Program-made: the position numbers and the translations under genes | In this document: positions 58,252-64,000 of the stretch, one piece after another | Numbering within the stretch: the first letter of the stretch is position 1 | Layout of the letters: each line of letters starts with the position of its first letter | From: Enterococcus sp. DIV0212c | GTDB lineage: Bacteria > Bacillota > Bacilli > Lactobacillales > Enterococcaceae | DNA: 64,000 nucleotides | Assembly (NCBI RefSeq): GCF_017377505.1 | Contig: NZ_JAFREN010000030.1 | Coordinates: forward strand, 1-64,000 | Direction: 5' to 3' | The notes under the pieces: model-generated | The model's input: only the letters and a program-made list of their open reading frames with translations | Told to the model about the DNA's origin: nothing | The model's database searches: none

Positions 58252-59220
58252 ATGAAAAATAATTTAAAAGAACAAGCGAGAAATCTACCTTTAGCCCCCG
58301 GTGTCTATTTAATGAAAGATAAACATGGAGCAATCATCTATGTAGGTAAGACAAAAAAACTGCGTGAACGTGTGGGCAGCTATTTTGTTCAGAACAAACA
58401 ACATTCAAGCAAAACAATTCGGATGATTCAACAACTAAATAGCTTCGATGTGATTGAAGTAGACTCTGAACTAGATGCTCTTTTGCTAGAATGCCAGTTA
58501 ATTCAAGAATACCGCCCAATCTATAATCGACAGATGAACTCTTTTGAAAAATATAAATATATTGAAATCAATATGGAAAAAGAAGACATTTCAATCAATA
58601 TACGCACTGTCCCAACTAAAAAAAATTGCTTTGGTCCATTTTCCATCAATCGGAAACTTTCAGAACTAAAACAAATTTTAGAAAACCTATATGGATTAAA
58701 CCAAAATACTTATTGGCAGCAGTCTTTCTCTGAAAGTGCCGCACCTCCATTAGACCCAAAGACTGCTGCCGCAGAATTACTTGGTGCGTTTACACATAAT
58801 AATCAACTGCCTCAAAAGCGTTTAGAGAAAAAAATGATTTTAGCTTCTGAAAGTCAATCTTTCGAAAAAGCATTAAAATTACGCGAAGATTGGCACTTTC
58901 TCACGCGCTTTTTCAATCAAAATAGAAAACTGGTTCTAGCAACTCAAACAAATTGGCAACTGCTTCATTTTCCTATTGATTCAAAAATAAAATATTATCT
59001 GATCTATCAAGGTCTCGTGATTAACAGTCGTACAGTGACCAAACGAACCTTTACTAAATATGCACCAGATGAACTGGCAAAAAAGATTCTCCCCAATAAT
59101 AGACCGGACAATAACAATACATTTTCGAAAGAACAAGTTGATTTTATTAATATTTTATACAGTTATATTAATCGACATAAGGAATGTCGATTACTTGATA
59201 TTGCTGATCCATTTGCATAA
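58252..59220 (+). CDS. UvrC-like GIY-YIG nuclease lacking the C-terminal endonuclease half
   Basis: A 322-residue protein from the ATG at 58252 (the frame can also begin at a TTG 15 bases earlier). Residues 17-34 are the GIY-YIG motif GVYLMKDKHGAIIYVGKT; the catalytic Arg is in KLRERVGSYF and the Glu in LLLECQLIQEYRP. A UVR-like helical motif (KALKLREDW) lies near 205-220. The RNase H-like nuclease and HhH domains of full UvrC (about 600 aa) are absent, so it resembles Cho-type accessory proteins. A role in repair is inferred. It is monocistronic with its own promoter and terminator. Confidence 0.8.
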   Translation: MKNNLKEQARNLPLAPGVYLMKDKHGAIIYVGKTKKLRERVGSYFVQNKQHSSKTIRMIQQLNSFDVIEVDSELDALLLECQLIQEYRPIYNRQMNSFEKYKYIEINMEKEDISINIRTVPTKKNCFGPFSINRKLSELKQILENLYGLNQNTYWQQSFSESAAPPLDPKTAAAELLGAFTHNNQLPQKRLEKKMILASESQSFEKALKLREDWHFLTRFFNQNRKLVLATQTNWQLLHFPIDSKIKYYLIYQGLVINSRTVTKRTFTKYAPDELAKKILPNNRPDNNNTFSKEQVDFINILYSYINRHKECRLLDIADPFA

Positions 59221-59223
59221 AAA

Positions 59224-59261
59224 AAGGATAAAACCCAACTTACCGTTTGGGTTTTATCCTT
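59224..59261. terminator. Bidirectional terminator between the UvrC-like gene and liaZ
   Basis: A 15-bp stem AAGGATAAAACCCAA / TTGGGTTTTATCCTT with a loop of about 8 bases. Confidence 0.9.
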
Positions 59262-59619
59262 ATTCACTATATTTATCCAAATTACGTTCACTAACGATCA
59301 TATTCACTAAAGACATGATCACTGCCATTAAAATCGCTGCTCCAAAGCTAGAAAAACCGAAATTCATTTCTCCAACAAATGAAGAGGTCATTTTTAAAAT
59401 CGCTGCGTTCACAATGAAGCTAAACAAACCAAATGTAAGTAAAGTAAACGGAAGCGATAAAATCGTCAACACTGGTTTTACTAACATATTCAATATGGAA
59501 AGCACAAATGCTGCAATAACCGCCATCCAGATACTTCTCACATAAATCATATTTGGAAAAATCACTGAGAGTGAAACAAATGTCAACGTATTAACGATCA
59601 GACGTTGAAAGTATGTCAT
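59260..59619 (-). CDS. liaZ: LiaZ, phage-holin-family membrane protein
   Basis: A 119-residue protein with four hydrophobic helices of the phage holin 4_2 (PF04020-type) family: SIWMAVIAAFVLSILNMLVK and FGLFSFIVNAAILKM are typical. It is third of liaXYZ and its start overlaps the liaY stop by one base, so translation is coupled. In E. faecalis liaXYZ is induced by LiaR and takes part in membrane remodelling during daptomycin stress. Confidence 0.85.
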   Translation of the reverse strand: MTYFQRLIVNTLTFVSLSVIFPNMIYVRSIWMAVIAAFVLSILNMLVKPVLTILSLPFTLLTFGLFSFIVNAAILKMTSSFVGEMNFGFSSFGAAILMAVIMSLVNMIVSERNLDKYSE

Positions 59620-59942
59620 TAGAAGTCACTCCAGTCATCATCGTTGACTTTCTCAGCTTGTTTTCTTTGTTTCTGTTCATTTGCGTATGGATTTGGATTA
59701 CGCGTATTTCTATTATACGGATTTTTATTTCCATAATTATCGTAATTTCTACTTCTACCAGAAGGAAGCAATACAGCTAATGCAATGTAAAGCAAGAATC
59801 CTGGAAATCCTGCAGAGAAAATAGCAAGAATAACATAAATCACTCGTACTATGGTAGGATCGACACCGATCCACTCAGCAATCCCTGCTAAGCTTCCTGT
59901 TAATACCACATTATTAGGAGATTTTGTCAATTGTTTTTTCAT
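59619..59942 (-). CDS. liaY: LiaY, PspC-domain protein
   Basis: A 107-residue protein with a PspC domain: LTKSPNNVVLTGSLAGIAEW, VDPTIVRVIYVILAIFSAGF and PGFLLYIALAVLLP, followed by an Asn/Lys/Arg-rich cytoplasmic tail ending DDDWSDF. PspC proteins respond to membrane stress. In E. faecalis LiaY interacts with LiaX signalling and helps relocate anionic lipids. It is second in the operon, 194 bp after liaX. Confidence 0.9.
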   Translation of the reverse strand: MKKQLTKSPNNVVLTGSLAGIAEWIGVDPTIVRVIYVILAIFSAGFPGFLLYIALAVLLPSGRSRNYDNYGNKNPYNRNTRNPNPYANEQKQRKQAEKVNDDDWSDF

Positions 59943-60062
59943 CTCTTTTCACCTCTCGTCTTTAGAATTATACACTAGAATGGATACTGAGACAAAAGTT
60001 TTTTCTTTTAAAAAAACTGAATCATTTCCTGTTTGACCATTCTTTTTTTAGTTGCCTCTGAT

Positions 60063-60093
60063 CAAAAGTTAAGAGTTTTTCTCTTAACTTTTG
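60063..60093 (-). other. Hairpin between liaX and liaY
   Basis: A perfect 13-bp stem CAAAAGTTAAGAG / CTCTTAACTTTTG with a 5-base loop, 44 bases past the liaX stop. No T run follows on the minus strand, so it is more likely a stability or partial-attenuation element that lowers liaYZ relative to liaX. Confidence 0.65.
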
Positions 60094-60136
60094 TTCGAGG
60101 AATTGACACTTTTTAAGCTTTCACTGTTCTACACAT

Positions 60137-61738
60137 TTATTTATCTGTGTCTTTTAAATAAATGTTTCCTGTTGTTGTAGAAGCATTGATCTGAGCCATA
60201 TCATCATCATTCAAACGTCTGAATTGTAGTAATTGATTGGTTCTTTCTTTCTTTTCACGAATAACTTCGTAATCACTTAAACGGCTATTGATACTGCCTA
60301 AGCTTGTTTTTACTGTCCCTTCGACGCCTAGTTCATTTGGTAATGCGATTTTCACATTTCCGTTAACAGAACTTGCTTCTACTTTACGTAGTGTTTTTTC
60401 TTTTGCTGTAATACGGACATCCCCATTGATCAATGAAACACCAATTGTTTGTGGTGTTGCAGCAATCGTTACGGTACCATTAACGGTTTCAATGATATTG
60501 TCTAAGATATCACCATCTAAGACTTTGATATCACCATTCACGCCTTCAATCTCAAGCATTGTTGCATCAATTTTATTAAAGGTGATTGATCCATTTGTTG
60601 ATTTAGTGTACACATCTTTTGCTTTTAGTGATTCGACGGACACATTTCCGTTTAATAACTTAATTGATACATGATCAAATGTACGTTCAGGTAAGTAGAA
60701 AATCAAGTCTGCGCGAACGCGTTTATTTGGAATTTGGAATGAGATCACTTCATCATCTACATCGATTTGGCTTCTTTCCAAGAAAGCTTCCAGTGGTGTT
60801 TCAGCGTCCATTTTACCATAAAGTTTGATTTTTCCTTCTACTTTAACATCTGGTTGATCCCATGTTTTGAACACGATATTTCCATTTGCTACTTTGACAT
60901 CAATCAAACTTGCAAGTGGTGCTGGATAATTAAATTCATGTTCGAATTTTGTTGTAGCCACACCTGGAACTTTGAAGCTAACATCTTTCCATTCCATATT
61001 ATCATTCATTGTTTCTGAAAATGTGCTAAAGGTCTTCTTAAGGAATGTACCTAATTGAGAACCTGCTTCACTCATTTTTTCTCCAACTTGATTGATTGTA
61101 TCTGTCGCTTGATCTTTCCAATCATCAGGAATATCAAATTTTGAAGCAACACGATCTTTGGTGCCCGACCATTGTTCTTTACGAATATTTTTTAATTCTG
61201 CTTCCAAAGCGATTTTTTCTTGATTTCTTTCATCTAAAGAATCTTCTAAAGACTTGATTTCTGTTTCTAAGGAAGATCTTGTTGCTAAATCTTCTTCTGT
61301 TAACTCACTTAATTCTTCTTTAGTGTTTAATTCCATCAATTTTTCTTGTGCTTCTTTGATTTCTTCTTTAACACCAGCAATTTCAGCGTTAACTTCGTCT
61401 AATTCAACCGAAGTACGATTGGCTTGTGTTGCCAGGTCATCAAGAATCTTTTCTAATCGTTCATGATCTTGTGCTTCTTTTGCTTTTACTTCTTCATCAG
61501 AAATCTCAGGTTCGACGAAGTCTTCAGCTTTTTGATTTTCTAACTTATTTAATAAATCTACGACTTTATCATTTTCTTTTGTGTCAACAGTTGGATTTGT
61601 TACGTTTACTTGGTCGGCAGCTTTTTTGATTTGTTTTTCATCTTTTTCTGTCGCCATATTTTCTAATAATACTAAAGCTTCCTCTGAAGATAGGATACCT
61701 TTTTTAACTAAGTCTAATACTCTTTCTCTTTCTTTCAT
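60137..61738 (-). CDS. liaX: LiaX, daptomycin-response surface protein
   Basis: A 533-residue protein, the same length as E. faecalis LiaX. The ATG at 61738 has AAGGAGG upstream; the 64 earlier codons of the frame are non-coding leader. The N-terminal third is helical: MKERERVLDLVKKGILSSEE, then a long charged coiled coil (about 60-210). The C-terminal half is a DUF4097-type beta-repeat domain with recurring NGNV/NGDI turns. In E. faecalis the N-domain is released and signals to LiaFSR while the C-domain represses; both halves are present here. It is first of liaXYZ. Confidence 0.93.
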   Translation of the reverse strand: MKERERVLDLVKKGILSSEEALVLLENMATEKDEKQIKKAADQVNVTNPTVDTKENDKVVDLLNKLENQKAEDFVEPEISDEEVKAKEAQDHERLEKILDDLATQANRTSVELDEVNAEIAGVKEEIKEAQEKLMELNTKEELSELTEEDLATRSSLETEIKSLEDSLDERNQEKIALEAELKNIRKEQWSGTKDRVASKFDIPDDWKDQATDTINQVGEKMSEAGSQLGTFLKKTFSTFSETMNDNMEWKDVSFKVPGVATTKFEHEFNYPAPLASLIDVKVANGNIVFKTWDQPDVKVEGKIKLYGKMDAETPLEAFLERSQIDVDDEVISFQIPNKRVRADLIFYLPERTFDHVSIKLLNGNVSVESLKAKDVYTKSTNGSITFNKIDATMLEIEGVNGDIKVLDGDILDNIIETVNGTVTIAATPQTIGVSLINGDVRITAKEKTLRKVEASSVNGNVKIALPNELGVEGTVKTSLGSINSRLSDYEVIREKKERTNQLLQFRRLNDDDMAQINASTTTGNIYLKDTDK

Positions 61739-61792
61739 GGAAATTGCCTCCTTAGCAAATTTTTCACCCGAGGGTGTTTTCCTTATGTACCT

Positions 61793-61821
61793 ATTATGCC
61801 TTCTTTTTTGATGTTTGTCAT
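61793..61821 (-). promoter_or_regulatory. liaXYZ promoter
   Basis: On the minus strand ATGACA and CATAAT are separated by 17 bases, 55 bases before the liaX start. Just upstream of the -35 lies TTCTTAAGTCC, a reasonable place for LiaR binding; I cannot confirm the motif. Confidence 0.65.
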
Positions 61822-61886
61822 AGGACTTAAGAATGAATTTTATCTTGTACTTCCGTACAGTATCCAAAATAGTTCCATCGCAAAAA

Positions 61887-61927
61887 AAAGAAGAAGATAT
61901 CTCGGATTGAGTTTTATCTTCTTCTTT
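61887..61927 (-). terminator. Terminator of pdp
   Basis: A stem of about 13 bp (AAAGAAGAAGATA / TTATCTTCTTCTTT) with T's on the minus strand, located between pdp and the liaX promoter. Confidence 0.75.
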
Positions 61928-61984
61928 CAATATAGTAGGCTAAGCGATCAATAATTCTGAAAGCTTCTATATTATTAATTGTTT

Positions 61985-63283
61985 TTATGAAATTTGTTTG
62001 TAAATCAATTTAGGTGCTTGTCCTGTATTACCGATTTGTATATTCTCTTTGATCATCGCTTCTACTTCAGAAACATCTGTTTTGTTTGCATGAATCGTTA
62101 CAAGAGAATCTCCAACCTTAACATGGTCGCCAATCTTTTTATTTAATACTAAACCAACAGCTAAATCAATTTCATCTTCTTTTGTTGCTCGGCCAGCACC
62201 TAATTTCATTGCAGCAACACCAATAGCATCTGCTATGATTTCAGATACAACACCGTCTTTATCTGCGGCTACTTCAAAAGTATACTCAGCTTGAGGCAAT
62301 AAGTCAGGATTTTTCACCCATTCAGGGTTACCACCTTGATTTTTAACGAATACAGCAAATTTATCTAAAGCTGAACCATCTTCGATTACTCCAAGAAGCA
62401 TTTGACGTGCTTCATCTAGAGAATCTGTTTTGCCAGCTAAAACAACCATTTGACTACCTAAAGTTAATACTAACTCAGTTAAATCTTCTGGTCCATTGCC
62501 TTTCAACGTATCAATTGCTTCTTTGATTTCTAAAGAGTTCCCAATTGCAGCACCTAAAGGTTGAGACATATCAGAAATGATAGCCATTGTTTTTCTGCCA
62601 ACTAAGTTTCCAATGCGAACCATTGCTTCTGCTAATTTTTCAGCATCTTCTTCGGTTTTCATGAATGCGCCAGCACCTGTTTTAACATCTAAAACAATGG
62701 CATCGGCACCCGCAGCAATTTTCTTACTCATAATTGATCCGGCAATTAATGGAATAGAACTTACTGTTCCTGTTACATCCCGTAAAGCATAGATTTTTTT
62801 ATCAGCAGGTGTTAAGTTACCAGACTGACCAATAACAGCAATTTTATCTTTATTGACAATATTGATAAATTCTTCGTCACTGATTTCAATATGGAAACCG
62901 TCAAATGATTCTAATTTATCTAATGTACCGCCAGTATGACCTAAACCACGGCCAGACATTTTAGCAAATGGAATATCTAATGCTGCGATAAGTGGTGCCA
63001 ACACTAATGTTGTTGTATCACCTACACCGCCGGTAGAATGTTTATCAACTTTTACGCCTTCAATTCCAGATAGATCAATGACGTCGCCGGAATCAACCAT
63101 TGCAAGTGTTAAGTTTGCGCGCTCTTCATCTGTCATATCTTGGAAATAAATTGCCATCAATAATGCGCTTGCTTGATAATCAGGAATTGTTCCTGCTGTA
63201 TAGCCATCGATAAAAAATTGAATTTCTTCTTTTGTTAATTCAAATCCGTTACGCTTTTTTTCAATAACATCGACCATTCTCAT
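61985..63283 (-). CDS. pdp: Pyrimidine-nucleoside phosphorylase
   Basis: A 433-residue enzyme that splits uridine, thymidine and deoxyuridine to base and (deoxy)ribose-1-phosphate. The start is taken as [13 protein letters not shown] at 63283, as in B. subtilis Pdp. It has [19 protein letters not shown], the family signature [16 protein letters not shown], and a C-terminal domain. It is 22 bp after deoB, so the two form a nucleoside salvage operon. Confidence 0.95.
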   Translation of the reverse strand: MRMVDVIEKKRNGFELTKEEIQFFIDGYTAGTIPDYQASALLMAIYFQDMTDEERANLTLAMVDSGDVIDLSGIEGVKVDKHSTGGVGDTTTLVLAPLIAALDIPFAKMSGRGLGHTGGTLDKLESFDGFHIEISDEEFINIVNKDKIAVIGQSGNLTPADKKIYALRDVTGTVSSIPLIAGSIMSKKIAAGADAIVLDVKTGAGAFMKTEEDAEKLAEAMVRIGNLVGRKTMAIISDMSQPLGAAIGNSLEIKEAIDTLKGNGPEDLTELVLTLGSQMVVLAGKTDSLDEARQMLLGVIEDGSALDKFAVFVKNQGGNPEWVKNPDLLPQAEYTFEVAADKDGVVSEIIADAIGVAAMKLGAGRATKEDEIDLAVGLVLNKKIGDHVKVGDSLVTIHANKTDVSEVEAMIKENIQIGNTGQAPKLIYKQIS

Positions 63284-63305
63284 TTTTTTCACCATTCCTT
63301 TTTTT

Positions 63306-64000
63306 TTATTTTAAATCGCCTAAGAAGCTGGTACCATAATCTGGCATATTCACATTAAAATTATCCGCAACTGTTGCACCAATATCAGAAAATGTTTCTC
63401 TTACGTTTAATTCACAACCATCTGTGAAACGCTTAGAGTAAACCAATAACGGTACATACTCCCTAGTGTGATCTGTTCCCTTATACGTAGGATCATTTCC
63501 ATGATCCGCTGTAATGATCAATAAATCGTCTTCTTTTAATTTAGCAAAAACTTCTGGTAAACGTTGATCAAATTCTTGTAGTGCTAGCCCATAACCTAAA
63601 GGATCTCTCCGGTGTCCAAATACAGCATCAAAATCAACTAGGTTTAAAAAGCTCATGCCATGGAATTCTTTGTCGAGTAATTCGATAAATTTATCCATAC
63701 CATCCATATTTGAAACGGTGCGAATACTTTCAGTCACACCTTCACCATCAAAAATATCAGATATTTTCCCTAAAGCAATTGAATCTAAGCCGTTGTCTTT
63801 TAATGTATCCATCACTGTTTTATCAAAAGGTTTTAACGCATAATCATGACGGTTAGATGTACGCTTAAAGGTTTCTTTTGATGATCCTACAAATGGTCTA
63901 GCAATAATACGACCTAACATGTATGGCTCATCTCTAGTGATTTCTCGCGCATATTCACAAATGCGGTATAATTCTTCTAGAGGAATAATTTCTTCATTAG
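63306..64000 (-). CDS. deoB: Phosphopentomutase (partial, continues past the right end)
   Basis: The C-terminal about 231 residues of phosphopentomutase, which interconverts (deoxy)ribose-1- and 5-phosphate. The frame stays open to base 64000 (..[11 protein letters not shown]), so the gene's start lies outside the window. Visible are [13 protein letters not shown], the metal-binding [41 protein letters not shown] and PLLVYS, typical of the alkaline-phosphatase-fold enzyme. It feeds the product of pdp into the pentose pathway. Confidence 0.95.
   Translation of the reverse strand, partial: NEEIIPLEELYRICEYAREITRDEPYMLGRIIARPFVGSSKETFKRTSNRHDYALKPFDKTVMDTLKDNGLDSIALGKISDIFDGEGVTESIRTVSNMDGMDKFIELLDKEFHGMSFLNLVDFDAVFGHRRDPLGYGLALQEFDQRLPEVFAKLKEDDLLIITADHGNDPTYKGTDHTREYVPLLVYSKRFTDGCELNVRETFSDIGATVADNFNVNMPDYGTSFLGDLK

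Noticed and set aside
61739..61930. 64-residue N-terminal extension of LiaX
   Set aside because: A strong AAGGAGG site and the known LiaX start place the beginning at 61738; the upstream part also contains the promoter.

Overview
The window looks like chromosome from a low-GC Lactobacillales bacterium, almost certainly an Enterococcus outside the E. faecalis/E. faecium species proper. The basis is the gene content: a tyrosine-decarboxylase cluster with a T-box-controlled tyrS, the pdhABCD operon, a divergent ccpA/pepQ pair, an hprK-lgt-gpsA-galU block, a liaXYZ daptomycin-response operon with an exactly 533-residue LiaX, and many ~110 bp palindromic intergenic repeats resembling the EFAR elements described in E. 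faecalis. All assignments come from reading the sequence and from recall of families; no search was run. Most genes lie on the minus strand.

Region 1-10.5 kb is a polymorphic-toxin locus on the minus strand. A lipoprotein is followed by a 3020-residue WapA-like RHS/YD-repeat surface protein with a short C-terminal toxin-like tip, then an unrecognised candidate immunity gene and a 55-codon ORF. At the very left edge, 35 bp repeat exactly a segment of the RHS 3' region, the mark of a displaced (orphan) toxin cassette continuing outside the window. Region 10.7-14.6 kb has an AI-2E-family membrane protein, a DUF5067-like protein, and a membrane-anchored Ser/Thr kinase divergent from a helix-turn-helix protein.

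Region 14.6-21.6 kb is the tyramine system: tyrP-tdc-nhaC on the minus strand, divergent from T-box-tyrS on the plus strand, unlike the colinear tyrS-tdc-tyrP-nhaC order of E. faecalis. After a repeat-filled gap and a yerC/TrpR-like gene come the pyruvate dehydrogenase genes (22.6-27.9 kb), with a near-perfect Rex-type operator upstream. mgtA (28.5-31.1 kb) has an M-box Mg2+ riboswitch and terminator, and between that terminator and the gene lies a 2.6-copy, 129-bp tandem repeat.

Region 31.9-36.7 kb has two small conserved proteins, trxB, and a tandem pair of V8-like secreted proteases. One has an intact triad plus FnIII and carbohydrate-binding modules; its neighbour has lost all three catalytic residues. 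Region 37-50 kb holds a heterodimeric ABC exporter, yneF, nfo, a DUF1801/YdeI group, a class A PBP (PBP1b type), an acetyltransferase, ccpA and pepQ. Region 50-55.6 kb has YtxH and DUF948 proteins, galU, gpsA, lgt and hprK, with palindromic repeats in the gaps. At 55.9-57.9 kb two tandem secreted paralogues look like ETX/MTX2 (aerolysin-type) beta-pore-forming toxins and are the most interesting genes here. The window ends with a truncated UvrC-like GIY-YIG protein, liaXYZ, and pdp-deoB (deoB runs off the right edge).
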